NCBI GenBank assembly: GCA_958450365.1
Contig: CAUEEP010000861.1
Coordinates: forward strand, 248,001-312,000
Source: Mesorhabditis belari
Taxonomy: Eukaryota > Nematoda > Chromadorea > Rhabditida > Rhabditidae
DNA: 64,000 bases
Direction: 5' to 3'
Under the pieces are notes generated by a model that was not told the origin of the DNA, did no database searches, and worked only from the letters and a program-made list of their open reading frames with translations. Below are positions 1-11,042 of the stretch, in pieces (the stretch's first letter is position 1; each line of letters starts with the position of its first letter). Both the position numbers and the translations under genes were made by a program.

Positions 1-35
1 GGTTTAAACTCTCTATGACAGTGTATCGAAATCAC

Positions 36-2817
36 CTCAACGAAACCAAAAATTGGCAGTACAGGGCAATGTCTGATAGACCATAGATACCAAGGTAGAT
101 GTAGAGGTAGATAAACGAGTAAGCAGTTCTTCTAGTACATCTGAAATAGTGAAAATCATAGGAAACAAGTTTTGATCCACCTGAACGGTTTCCAATCAAA
201 GTAAAGAACGAGGCCACAGCTTTCGCTGAGCAGAAAGCCGAGAGCTTGCACAAATTTGTTCACATTTTCCGCGCAAGCCAATAAGCTGAACAAATTTTTA
301 GTGTACCATAAAGAGGAAAGTTTTCGAATTAGTTTAATTAGTTGTTGAATTTACTACAGGGTGCGCCAGAATTACGGCTACACCTTTTCAGCAAATTGCA
401 TGCCAAACGCCGCAAGCAATTCAAAAACCCTAAGTATTATATAGAGAATTGAAGCCTGAATTCTTGCCTACATTTGTGTACCAAAAGGTCTTTGATTGAA
501 GTTTTACCGCCCATTTTTTCAGACCCTCAAATGAGCTCAATCCGACCAGTCTCCGATACGCTTTCATTTTGATAAAGATAGCATTTTGAATGGTGCGGAA
601 AACAATGATACCACCAAAGTGTTTTGACAATGTTCACCTAACCAGAACTTGAGTTAAAGATTGGATGTTCTATTTTGAATTTTGGGTTTTAGGGTGTTCA
701 ATTCTCAGTTTTTATGTTCGTACGTGCTGTCTTAAAGCTATAAATTTGTTGGAAATAATTTTTAAATGAATAAAAATGCGCTTTTACTAAAGATAAATTC
801 TTTCTACATACAAGTTTTTTAGTTAGAAAACAGCTAAAAATGGAAGCGTGCCAGAACTGGTCGGATTGAGCTCATTTGAGGGTCTGAAAAATGGGCTGTA
901 AAACTTCAATCAAAGCTCTTTTAGTACAGAAATGTAGGCAAGAATTCAGGCTTTAATTCTTTATATAATACTTAGGGTTTTTGAATTGATTGCCGCGTCT
1001 GGCATGCAATTTGCTGAAAAGGTGTAGCCGTAATTCTGGCGCACTCTGTAGATAGAAGCTTACCGAATCGGCCAGGACAGTCGATCATTTGTAACGGCAA
1101 AATAGGCGGCTAGTGGAGTGGTGAAGAAACTCAGAAACATTACCTCAAATAAATAAATGAAAATCTATTATAATAACCAAATTTTAAATAAACTTCTATT
1201 CAAAATGCCAATCTTCAACCCTCCCACAAAAAAAAGTTTGCACTTGATCACAAGGCTGATTTTATCCTAGTTTAATCAGGATCAACCCTACAATTAGACA
1301 CATTCCTGTTGGCTAGAAAACAGTTTTACATAATAATTTTATTACAGGGTGAACGCAAAGGACGACTTTTTGGAAAAGTAGCTGGAAAAGTAGCTAATTT
1401 ATTTTAAAAGTGGCAAGTTTTTTGCAGAGAATTGTAGCCCTCATTCTGGGCAACATTTATCTACCAAAAACTTTCCGATTCGGTCGATCTCTACTAGCGC
1501 TTGAATGGGCGCTAGTAGATATCTCTCCGAATCTGTCATTTAGCCGCTTTTCTTCTAGTAATCCTAGTGAATTCTCTAAAAGAGATTCTCCTCTAGGATT
1601 CTAGTGAATTTCGAAAAGTCCACAGTTTAAAAGGTGAATTTCACCCCATATATGCTAATAAACCGGAAAAACAGTGAATTTCACCCCATATATGCTAATA
1701 AACCGGAAAAACAGTGAATTTCACTCCAGATTCAGAAATCCACTAGGATTCGAGTGAATTCTTTGGGAATCACTAGGAATCTAGTGAATTTCAAAAAGCT
1801 TACAGTATAAAGTGTGAATTTCACCCCATTTTGCTTTTCTCTATACTTTGCGATCACCTTTTATAATAAACGCTTCTGAAAACTCACCACAATGGTCATA
1901 TTTTTAATAATAAACGAGATATCCGCAGGTAGCTTATCGTAGCTGCTCGTATAATTACTCAAATCATTAGTAACATTATCCGAGCTCGAGTAGTCATCAT
2001 ATTCTCCAAAATACTCATTGTAGAAGGTATCATCCGGTGCATAGGTGCCATTGTCGACAATGACAGTAATGGGGTCAATTATTGTCAGGTTCAAAGTATT
2101 GTTCGTTAACGGATCTGTCCAGTCATTCCCATCGGTCCCGTTTGTGTCATGTGCACATGAGTCATTATTAGAAGCATTAACCATCAGGTTTCTAGTCCTG
2201 TTTGTTGATGAATCGATCCAGATTTCATTTGTACAATTTGTTGTTAGATCTTGTGTATCATTGGCGTTGTCACTGGGATGAACAGTATAAACCAACGACC
2301 ATCCTTGATTGTTAACATATTGCAGCAAAACATAGAAGCCTGAAAATTTAGAGTATTGGGAAGATCAGCAAACTTTCAGCAAACTATTGGAGCTGAAGCA
2401 GTCTTTATTTCTCTTGAAATGTTATCTGTTAGAATTCCAAATGATCCTTGTAAAGCCCATGCAGGAAACATAATCATTTACATTTCTAATCATTTCTAAT
2501 CATTTTTAATCATTTACATCATAACTAATCAACCCAGAATCAGTTCATGAAACTTTTAATGCTACATGAAAGTGTTTTCAAATGACATTTAACGTCTTGT
2601 GGCTACTACGGCTGCTGCACATTTAATAAGGACGGCCTATCCTTGAAAAATTGTTGACTCAACCCTTAAAAGGGCCTTGCTAGGGCTTATAAGTACAGAA
2701 TATTTGATTATTCTCAAACAGCATCTCACCTAACAAACCAAAAGTAATGAAGATCACATAAAACAAATCGCGATATTTTTGCCAAAATTTCGAATTCTCT
2801 AGCAATCGAGCAATCAT
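36..2817 (-). CDS. Serpentine (7TM) receptor-like gene A, 5' part; continues past the left edge
   Basis: Five minus-strand exons chain in phase: 2817-2730, 2339-1888, 1143-1064, 285-181 and 140-36, about 276 residues, with the rest beyond the window. The start ATG at 2817 opens a short charged stretch and a hydrophobic segment (residues about 18-37). A roughly 120-residue hydrophilic, Asp/Asn-rich domain with twelve N-X-S/T sequons follows, then hydrophobic segments that fit TM1-TM3. Exon ends and phases match paralogue B (4006-7721). Shared motifs are TNDRLS.PIR after TM1, LLACA.NVNKF in TM2 and YGL.D.A.YCQF in TM3. Paralogue B continues with an RFLAV motif, like the NRF.AV found after TM3 in nematode chemoreceptors. 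The class is not clear. A MITE (357-1048) sits in the intron before exon 4. The family call is an inference from topology and motifs. The exon chain is more certain than the ligand or the class. Confidence 0.72.
357..1048. mobile_element. 692-bp TA-flanked MITE with about 200-bp terminal inverted repeats
   Basis: The ends read CAGGGTGCGCCAGAATTACG and its near-perfect inverse, flanked by TA on both sides (355-356 and 1049-1050). The inverted arms cover about 357-555 and 850-1048. It has no coding capacity. The TA target duplication and CAGGGTG ends are typical of Tc1/mariner-type non-autonomous elements. It lies wholly inside an intron of receptor gene A, which explains why that intron is longer than in paralogue B. 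Confidence 0.9.
1373..1720 (+). repeat. Dispersed repeat copy followed by a 40-bp direct repeat
   Basis: Bases 1373-1560 match 11147-11350: both run from a CTTTTTG(A)AAAAG block through GAATTGTAGCCCT to CATCTCTCCG. They resemble half of the CAGGGTG-type MITEs elsewhere in the window. From 1634 a 40-bp unit with GTGAATTTCACCCCATATAT occurs twice head to tail (1634 and 1674), with a third partial start at 1714. No coding sense was seen. It lies in the intron between the second and third exons of receptor gene A. Confidence 0.7.
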
Positions 2818-3263
2818 TTGTGAAAGAAAATAAACCTCAAAACTTTGTTCGTCAATGAAAAGGGATGTGAATGATTTTATTAGGTTATGATTTTTTTGTC
2901 GGTTGACTGGTAATTGGCCCCGCCAATACGGAGAGTAATTGCGTTATTACCGAGAACAGGTTAAAGAATCAAGCGTTTTTTTATGAGAACTATGAGAATT
3001 TTCACTTTCAGGTACGCTGCTCGGTTTCCTTGCGAACAGCTTTTCGAGCCAAAGACTGCGTAACTGTTGAGTAATAGCAAAATGCAGAAAAAAGTAGAGC
3101 TAAAGTACCGTGTTCTAGTCAAGTAGACAAATGTGAACGAGGGTTTATGAACTCCATTTTTCAATTCAGATACCATTTTCCCTACAAAAGCCTCTGGCTA
3201 TAAAGAGTCAAATGTAAACCTAAACTAAAGATGCAATAGTGATCACCACTCACCTATAAACTA
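2818..3263. other. Intergenic stretch upstream of receptor gene A
   Basis: This should hold the promoter of receptor gene A. A minus-strand open stretch (3176-2961) with a possible internal intron was seen but has no recognisable domain, and its last exon does not join cleanly to the ATG at 2817. No TATA box or known motif could be assigned. Confidence 0.4.
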
Positions 3264-3411
3264 ACGTAAATACTGTAATAGTACCCCACCCCCATAATGA
3301 CGGTGCGGAGTGTTGCGTAGTCTAGCTTTGAACGAGTTTTTCTCGATACTGGTTTATGCTAAGGTTTATGCCTTTCTGTTAGAGGGTGCCCTTCAATTAC
3401 AGTATTTACGG
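3264..3411. mobile_element. Short palindromic MITE (CGTAAATACTGTAATAGTACC family), degraded copy
   Basis: Both ends carry the CGTAAATACTGTAAT motif in inverted orientation, and the interior shares the ACGGTGCGGAGT block with the element at 5714-5979. The right end has diverged. Confidence 0.75.
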
Positions 3412-4005
3412 TCGTCAAGAAAGCTTTGTGTACGAGAGATTGCTGGATGTTCTAGTGTTCTAGACTAATAGGCTGTTTACTTAGCAGTCCTCTATATGCT
3501 CCAGTCCCGTATACCGTAGCTATCTTATTTAGTAATGTTTTTGTATAATACTTATTTACTAAATTTAACTATTACAGCTAACTAACGAAACGTGAAAACA
3601 GCCATTTTTTGGCTCTGCCGCCCTTTCCTAAAATAGCTGTAAAAACTTTTAGAAAAGAGATATCTCAAAACGGTTTTTACCAATCGATCCGTCTTGAATT
3701 CAGCTTTAGGATGAGCTTTAAAACGTCAAAATTGGACAAATTTAAGATACTCTCCCAAAAAATCGGAAAGGACTTTTCCATCAGCCCAATATATGGGCTG
3801 TATGCATAACCTAGAAGGGTTGGCAGTAAAATTTATCTAAATCTAAAGGATCTAAATTTAGCTACTACAGCTATTACTAAATCTAAATATTACGGCTAGA
3901 TTTACCAAGTTAGACTGTATTATTTTGTGTGTATAGATTTCAGAAGTACAATTATTTTCAGAAGACTTGTGTTTGGAGAGTCGATTGTCCATCAGGGCAG
4001 CAATG

Positions 4006-7000
4006 TCAACGTGATGCTCTTGGAACGGGCAAATGTGGATAGGATAACAAGAAGACTTTTTTGCTGGCATGATTATGGCATCGTATGATTCTGAACGTGT
4101 TTTCACTTTTTGTTTTTATTGTGATGTTTGTAGAAAGATATGTAAAAGTTGTATGTATCAAAGAGACTAAGAATATAAAAGATCAAATCGATAAAACATC
4201 TCAATCGTGTTTCACAGCAGTTATTGATGGACGAGTATTGATTTGGGTGATCGAGATGACCTTCGTCGGTTTCTCTTTTCGTTTCCGAAAGCATAGACAG
4301 CTGATTAGGCTGAAAAATGGTTGTTCTTTAAACTCACAAAAAAAAGAAACAGACACTAGACTTCGATACAAGAATGCAAATTTTAGAGAGTTTCTTATAA
4401 GAGCCTCACTACCATGTTGGGAATAGACATATTTCGGTCGGTCTGGTCGGCCTCGTTGGTCGGTCAGCTCCCATTTTGGACCGAACCGATCGACTGGGGC
4501 ATAAAGAAAAAAGCCTGGATCAATCGAAACCGACCGACCGAATCCAACGTGGGAATATCATAGCTCTCTAAACTCAAAGGCCAAAGGAAACTAATGTTTG
4601 TGGGGTTAATGTCATAGTAATACTTCAGAAAAGCTCTTACTAGGGTACTAGGAAAAGACACGAGGTGAAGATGATCTTTTAATACGAGAGCCACGGGCTT
4701 TATAAAATCGACTGATTCTTCAGAATCAGTATAGCCATATTCATATGCTTTTACTTTTTCCAAAGGAGCTCTGTAACGCGAGATATTTGGCATCAAAGTT
4801 TAGACCGATTTTCGGAGTCCTTATAAGCTTATAAGCTTTTCCTCTCTTCCTTAAATTGGGAGCTATTAGCCCAGTGGATAGTGTGCTTGCCTCCCGAATT
4901 TTTGCCCGAATTCGAGTCTGCTCCGGGTATATTCTTTTTTGCTTTTTTTGAAAAAATGATTAAAAAATTTAAATTGAATTCCACAATTTTGTGGAATTCA
5001 ACTCATTCCGTGTATTGAATTCTACTATTTTTGCATAAGAAATCCTTGAAATCGTGAATAATATTCGTATTTATGCTCCTAAATCATTTCTAAACATTCT
5101 TCCGTTAATCACAGTCAAAATAAATAAAACCTAATGCCATAAACATTTCCTGTAAAGCCCCGTAGCTCTTGTATTAAAAGGCCACCGTGACATTGTGCCT
5201 TTCCATAGTAAGAAATTTTCTGCAGCATTACTATGACATTAACCTCACAAACATTAGTTTCCTTTAGCCTTTGAGTTTAGAGAACCATCCCTCAATCCCT
5301 TCTTTACCCCTCATTTCGTTTACCTGAGCCCCAAATGGAAGAACAAAGCCCACATGAGATCGGTGCATGTCTGCAACACAGTCAACGCATAGTGACCAAA
5401 GAACAACTCAACGAGTATGCTCAGAATATCGACAATAATATAGTTGATTACGGTGAACGATGAGCTGGCAATCATCTATGAGCTTGATGTTTAAGAAAGA
5501 AAAAGTGAAAAGACTTAATGATAAAAGCTCATCACCTCTATCATTAAGAGCTTTTCAGCACGACTGGCTCCGCTTTTTCGACGCTAAACGTGAAATATAA
5601 GATTAACTTTATACATCTATTTTTTATAGGAGAACATGCTTTATCTTTTCTTCTTCATTTTAACATAACAACATAAATAGAAATCGAGATCATAAATGGA
5701 AGATAAATAGATACCGTAAATACTTTAATAGTACCGCACCCCCCTCGTACAGTCGGGTAGTCGCAAAGTTTTTTAGTATTTCATTTTTTTTTCAAAGCGC
5801 CCGTACTTTCAAAAAATGCGTCTTTGGTATCAAAAAATAGCTGAAATTCAGGGCTATTTTTTGATACCTAAGCGCGCTTTGTAGCATAAACCAGTATCGA
5901 GAAAAACTCGTTCAAAGCTAGACTACGCCAAACTCCGCACCGTCATTATGGGGGTGGGGTACTATTACAGTATTTACGGTAGGTTATTAACCTAACAATA
6001 TTTTAACTTTTGTAACATACATGTTTCATATTGTAATTCGTGACGAAATCGAGGCCACAGTTCAGGAAATACGGAAATGATGCCACATAGTTTTTCACCC
6101 AATAGGCCTGAGTGTCGAATGTTGGCGTGAACGGGTAGAATGCCGCCTGGATGATAGCTCTCAACAAATAGGGAACGAGCAATTGAGCGAACGGCCATCG
6201 TTGGGTGTGACGGAAGAGAGTTCCCGAAAAGGAAACGGCCAAGAAACGGCTAGAAACGATGGCAATTTTATCGTTTTGATAAAAACTCTAGCCTTTTCTA
6301 TAACTGGTAGGAGAATTGAAATTGTACAAGCTTCAATACTCCACGTAGAGTTGCCTAACCAAAGCCTGTTGCCTAACCAAAGCCTGTTGCCTAAGTTGCT
6401 ATTTAGAGATTTTTCTCTTTAAATACATATAATCCGTTAATGTTATGGGTATTGCACAAAGTACCTCATTGACAGCATGAACTGACAATATTGAGCCATA
6501 TCAAAGAGACCGTATTCCAACACGAAGTCCGAAAGCGACGCGGTGGTGTTGTGAACCTCGGGGGAACACCTGAAGCTTCCCATAATATCTTCAAAAGTTT
6601 TTCGGATAAAGTTAGTTGGGACACCAACTTGGGCAGGTTTAGGGGAAGCAGATGTAGCTGAAAATTCTCCAGTACACCGCCTGACCCATGTAGCAGCTCT
6701 TGAACCTATCTAGATCCTATAGCACCTCTTGAACCTATCTAGGGGACTTCCCTAAACAAGCAGAAAATTTCCCCAATATCCCATAAATCTCAAGCTCTTA
6801 GCTTCACTTACTGAAGCCATGAAGTGTTGAGATCACACATGAGGAAAGATGAATAAAAGAGAATGAAGAAGAATTTGTTCACATTTGCCGCACAAGCCAA
6901 CAAACTGAAAATAGATTACAGAAGAATTGATCAATAAAAACCGGATTGGCATCGACAATCGATCATTTGTGATGGCAAGAGAGAGGCCAACGGGGTTGAG

Positions 7001-7721
7001 ATCAGACTGAGGAGGGAGAAACTGAACCTTTTAAAAGTGTTTTTAAACGGTACTTTCATGTTATCGAGTGGGGAGGAAAAGAAATCTATCATAGTTGAGA
7101 GACCAACTTGGACAGGCTCAGGAGGGACTGCGAATGTCACAGGTTGTGCATACTATAGTTCGGACTCCCTAGTATATGTGCCCGATGATAGTAATTATAT
7201 CAGAATGAACGTACCCCCGAGTGCTGTTTGTTCGATGATACCCCCAGTAGAATTGGTACACATCAGCGCTGATATCCGTCTGATTTGAGATTGGTCCGAA
7301 AGTCGGCAAATGAAAGGCGATATCGAGAGCGAGGTAAATAGCTAATAAAGAAGTGAAAGAATTGAAAAGAAAAGGTAGATTTCCGGAGAGGAGATTGAAC
7401 CCTCGATCTTTTACTTTCCGGGGAATTGCTCTAACCACTAAGCTACCCGGTCCCTTAACTTACCAAGAGAAAGAGGGAAAGACAAGGGAGAAGAAGAAAG
7501 AAAGAAAGAAAGAAAGAAGGAAAGAAAAAAGCAACTTTTATATTTTCCTTCTATTTATTTTGTTAATAGAACCAAACTGGTTGCATTATAGCAAAGTTTA
7601 CGTTGTAGTTAGACGTTAAAAAGAGCCAGGGAAACTCACTAAAGAGAAACGTCGTGATGATGATCACAATAATTGGCTCATGAAATCTTTGCCATAATGG
7701 TAAATTTTCTAGTGACATCAT
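4006..7721 (-). CDS. Serpentine (7TM) receptor-like gene B, paralogue of gene A; possible pseudogene
   Basis: Minus-strand exons: 7721-7640 (start ATG at 7721), one beginning at 7341, one ending at 6942, then 6904-6812, 6569-6465, 6249-6021, 5475-5324 and a tentative last exon 4090-4006. From 6904 onward all phases agree. Exon 6569-6465 has the same length (105 bp) and phase as its counterpart in gene A. Exon 6249-6021 encodes RFLAVSFSGTLFRHTQRW plus two hydrophobic segments, as expected after TM3. Exon 5475-5324 encodes two more, ending FFHLGLR. The 4090-4006 exon would give a short basic tail and a stop. The stretch between 7215 and 6955 does not resolve into clean splicing. Relative to gene A, one base is missing in the TM1 exon: the frame that fits TNDRLSMPIR gives a poor TM1, while the neighbouring frame gives a good one. 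Function is probably chemosensory by family, not shown by sequence. Confidence 0.66.
4440..5290. repeat. Foldback region with a tRNA-like core
   Basis: About 75 bp at 4560-4640 (inverse strand) and 5212-5285 are near-identical in inverted orientation, sharing TTACTATGACATTAACC and AAACATTAGTTTCCTTT. Between them, 4852-4925 resembles a tRNA gene: a TAGCCCAGTGG A-box and an ATTCGAGTC B-box relic. It lies in the presumed last intron of receptor gene B. Confidence 0.6.
5714..5979. mobile_element. 266-bp palindromic MITE with TA target site
   Basis: It begins CCGTAAATACTTTAATAGTA and ends with the inverse, flanked by TA at 5712-5713 and 5980-5981. It is the better-preserved relative of the copy at 3264-3411. 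It lies in the intron between exons 6249-6021 and 5475-5324 of receptor gene B. Confidence 0.88.
7383..7535 (-). mobile_element. tRNA-derived SINE-like element, minus orientation
   Basis: Read on the minus strand, a pyrimidine-rich head with CTTT repeats is followed by CCGGGTAGCTTAGTGGTTAG (RNA polymerase III A-box like) and GAGGGTTCAATCTCC (B-box like). A CCGG...CCGG pairing imitates an acceptor stem, but there is no proper anticodon stem, so it is not a functional tRNA. Relatives lie at 12745, 22797 and 50505. Confidence 0.72.
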
Positions 7722-7940
7722 AATGCAAAAAATGTGCCAAACAAGAAAAGAAAGCTATGAAAAGGCTTTCAAAAGCAAGAAAAGGAGGAAACAGTTGCAA
7801 AAACGGGCCGATAATTCAATCTCTTTCTTCTCACGTGTGTGCTATTTACGTTAGAACAATTTTGTTGATCATACATTCATAACGGTAGTCAAAAAAGCAA
7901 AAGCTAGAATAGATTACTATAATAGAGGCTATAATAGAGG

Positions 7941-8144
7941 CTATAATAAGATCATGATATAATAAGTCCTTTTCACTAGAGATGTTTCGTTTGTCGAGAA
8001 ACAAGGTGCTCCTTTTCGAAGCCTACCACACTCTTGACACTTGCATCTTACTTTAGCTGGATGATTTTTGTGGTAATCAATGAGAATAAGAAAGCTTTCC
8101 AATAGTTGTCTTATTTCAATGTCAGCTAAAGTAGGTAAATTCAA
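7941..8144 (-). other. Open stretch with a Cys cluster, uncertain
   Basis: A 67-codon minus-strand open frame contains CKCQECGRLRKGAPC. No donor, acceptor or neighbour exon could be matched, and no family was recognised. It may be chance. Confidence 0.15.
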
Positions 8145-8699
8145 GTCGAGGTAATGAAATGATCATTATACGCCAAGTTGTGAAGCTTTTGAGTTAAAAG
8201 CTTCAATTAAATACCATGTGTTCTTTCTCGAAATTCCCTGCAAGGTTTTGCATTTTATTGCTTGCGAATTAATTTGAAATGTAAACAAAACTCTTGTGGA
8301 AATGAAATTACCGAGCAACTTTCTCAACATCTATAATAGAAAGCTCTAGAAAAAATAACTTGATTACTAATAGCTGATTAATAGCTGATTCTTAAATTAC
8401 TAATAAAAAAAATGATCATTAATCGCTATGTTAAGGAGTTTTCGTTTAGTTGAAAGAGTTCATCTCTTGTCTGAAATCAAAATCCGTGAAGATCAACAAC
8501 GTGAACTTTGCTTAAAGATCTAATCGAATTCCACGATGACAAATTTCGGTCTTTCCCCTAAAGCCTCTTCTGATTCTATTTTCCAATAAACATATTCAAA
8601 TTCAACATATTTTATTACTTATCACATTATTATTACCGTATAAAGCAAAAACATAGGGTTGGCGTAAAAAATTTTGATTAAGACTCGGCCGCGATCTGA
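8145..8699. other. Gap with nothing assigned
   Basis: AT-rich sequence without a supported exon, repeat arm or RNA gene. Confidence 0.4.
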
Positions 8700-9362
8700 G
8701 CCCAGTTTCACCGCCATTTTACGTCAGTGACTTAGAGTGTGGTGACTTAGCAACTTTTGCTAAGGGGCTGACTTAGTTAAGTCATCGACTTAGCAAAAAT
8801 TCTTAAGTCACTAACTTGGCCAAAATCTTTAAGTCACCGATTTAGCGCAAAGTCAGTGACTTAAAAGATAAGACATCATTTCATTACCATTGAAGGCAAC
8901 AAGATACAAGGGATCCCGATCCAAATATTTCTAAAGATAGTGCTTCTCAAAGTTTTGTTGTTTCACACTATTTTTGATGTCCTTTTTTGTTATTTTAATA
9001 CTGTTTGGTTCTGCCATTTAGGCACTTTACTGTTCTATATGACCAATGCCTTTATTATTTTTTGTTATCTTTTTAAAGCATCGATAAATTTAAGTTCTCC
9101 GATTGATGTTGGATTGCTGGAAACTTCTTTTATCAAGCTGTTGTTGTCTTGCGGTGAAGAGAAGCCATAATTTCCGTTAAGTCATCTCTAGGAGAAGCTC
9201 CCTAGCTGACTTAGCGATTTCCATAGTAACGCCTTTTCCATAGTCAGTGACTTCGCGGAAAATTAAAGACTAGGTCCTAAATTGGTGGTGAGATGGTGAC
9301 TTAAGCATTTTAAGTCACTGACTTTGCTTTAGTCAGTGACTAAGCGGTGATGAAACCGGGTC
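8700..9362. mobile_element. Non-autonomous element with CCCRGTTTCACCGC ends and TCAGTGACTTA subrepeats
   Basis: The left end CCCAGTTTCACCGCC and the right end (inverse of GCGGTGATGAAACCGGG) form a short inverted repeat. Both flanks are filled with variants of GTCAGTGACTTA in both orientations. The roughly 230-bp centre (8940-9170) is AT-rich and has no recognisable protein. Confidence 0.65.
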
Positions 9363-9558
9363 CTGCACCCCCTCCCCCTTTAATTTGCTAACCGTTATAC
9401 TCTAAATATCTTTTTTTGCTATAATTCCATGATTCAAAAGCATTTGCTCCCACAGTTTTGTCTTTTCTAAATTTTAGGTTAAAAATGTTGAGGTATAAAT
9501 GTTTATGTACAAATCAAAGCTCACGGAGATCAATGAAAATCAGCAAAAATTGACAAAT

Positions 9559-10334
9559 TTACAGTCGATTCTTGTTCTCGGCGTTGTACTTCTCGATGAA
9601 CCTCAACAGGTTTGTCATCAATTGATTCTCGAATTGCATCCGTTGTTGTTGTTGTTGTTGTTGTTGTTGTTGCTGGAACATCTGGCTCATCTGATCACCT
9701 CCGCTCATCGATTGGGCTCCAAATGACCCAAAGGAGTCTAACGATTGCCTTCGGTGTCGTTGATGAGTTGGGCTAAAATGCGGGTTTTTATAAATAAAAA
9801 GATCCAGCTTTCTTTTTAAAAAAGCATTGAGTTGATAGTTTTGTTATTTGGATGGTCTATAAAGTTAATTATGGCCGGGTTTGGCAATAACGAGTTATGA
9901 AAGTGATTTTCAACTCTGCTAAGATTAAAGCTATTGAATTGGAGACTTGGATAAGACCTTGCAATCTATAGGCACAGATTCAATTCTTGCAATTCTTACG
10001 AGTTCTTACAAGTTCTTCTTTTAAAAATCTACGATTTTAGGATTGGCTTAATGATTAAAGCGTCTGTTTATCAACCCAGAGGTTCAATATCGTTTTCATG
10101 ATCGCTTTGATGTTGATGTTGATGTTGCAATTGATTAGGATCGATTTACAAAGAATTTTTCACACTTTTTGTCTTTTAGATCTTTTAGATGTCTTTTAGA
10201 GAAACTAGCTTAACTTTAAATTTACAATAATCTTTTAGCTCTTGGCTAAGAGCTCTTTGCAATAATGTGGTAACTCACATCACTCCACAGAGGACGGTCA
10301 TAAAGAATAGGGTAAACGCGAATATTAGTCTCAT
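9559..10334 (-). CDS. Small secreted Gln-rich peptide, two exons, 89 aa
   Basis: Exon 1 (10334-10279) encodes a start Met and a textbook signal peptide, MRLIFAFTLFFMTVLCGV, and ends at a GTGAGT donor in phase 2. Exon 2 (9772-9559) follows a CATTTTAG acceptor in the matching phase and runs to TAA. The mature part starts PTHQRHRRQSLDSFGSFGAQ, with RHRR as a possible furin-type dibasic site. It then has MSGGDQMSQMF, eleven Gln codons (ten CAA, one CAG), and a C-terminal NQLMTNLLRFIEKY amphipathic stretch ending NAENKNRL. The frame is open throughout and the 433-bp intron fits. No known peptide family was recognised. It could be a neuropeptide-like or effector precursor, but that is speculation. 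Exon 2 alone is too short to stand out, so the gene is easily missed. Confidence 0.7.
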
Positions 10335-10751
10335 TTTTCAAAAATGAAGTTTTAGAAGTTTATAGACGATCAGAAAGGTTAAATCAAAGAATCAGCTCAA
10401 AATTGCTTTCCAAAATGACCCGGGAAAGCTCCTTTTATCCTATCCCAAGTTCATTTGGTTCCTTGTTTTTTCCCATCATCAGTTCCTGGTCGCATTAGGA
10501 AAAACGATCCAGTTTTCTTGAGAAAAAGAGAAAAAACCCTTGAAAAAACTGAAAAACTTTATCAATGGGAAAAAGAGAACGGGGAAATCACTTAATTGAA
10601 AAAGAGTGTTCCGTGTTCCTATTTTTTGGAGGGCAAGTTCCCCCGTTAAAAAAAAATCCTTGGATTCACGTGCGCAAAAACATTTTTGAGTCAAATTGAT
10701 CGAAATTTGTCTGTATTTCTTTCTTAAAATATCTTAAAATAAAATAAAATA

Positions 10752-10897
10752 AAATAATAATTCTTTGGCTGGCCGGCGAAGAAACCATGGAGCCAGTTTT
10801 CGACCTCAGCTCGGTCTTCGAAGTGAGCATTGATAAGTTCTGCAGCTAGCTTCTGGAAAAGATGAAAATCAAAAGGGGTAAGGCCTGGACTATAAAG
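10752..10897 (-). pseudogene. Mariner-type transposase C-terminal fragment
   Basis: The minus strand reads YSPGLTPFDFHLFQKLAAEL and then ENWLHGFFAGQPKNYY. This fits the region around the third catalytic acidic residue and the C-terminus of mariner transposases (YSPDLAPSDYHLF...FF...FY). It is cut off by an (AAAAT)n tract. No inverted repeats were found for it. Confidence 0.7.
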
Positions 10898-10899
10898 AG

Positions 10900-11016
10900 G
10901 ATCATCTCATCATTGCTACTGCGCTCAATCCACGCTTTAAGGAGAAGTATTATAATGAGACAAAAGAAAAGTATGAGTTTGCTTTTACATCCACGCAATT
11001 TACATACGAAAGTTAG
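10900..11016 (+). pseudogene. hAT-type transposase fragment
   Basis: The plus-strand frame DHLIIATALNPRFKEKYYNE carries the LxPRFK motif seen in many hAT/BED-finger transposases. It ends at a stop at 11014-11016. No other hAT motif remains nearby. Confidence 0.55.
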
Positions 11017-11042
11017 AATTGTAATAAAATCCTTGAAACAAC

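Noticed and set aside
2045..2281. 78-codon plus-strand frame
   Set aside because: Shadow of the receptor gene A glycosylated exon on the other strand.
4464..4796. 110-codon minus-strand frame near receptor gene B
   Set aside because: An upstream TAA with no acceptor in between, and most of it is an arm of the foldback repeat.
7037..7288. 83-codon plus-strand frame with sequon-like motifs
   Set aside because: It lies opposite receptor gene B exons that match gene A in order and phase.
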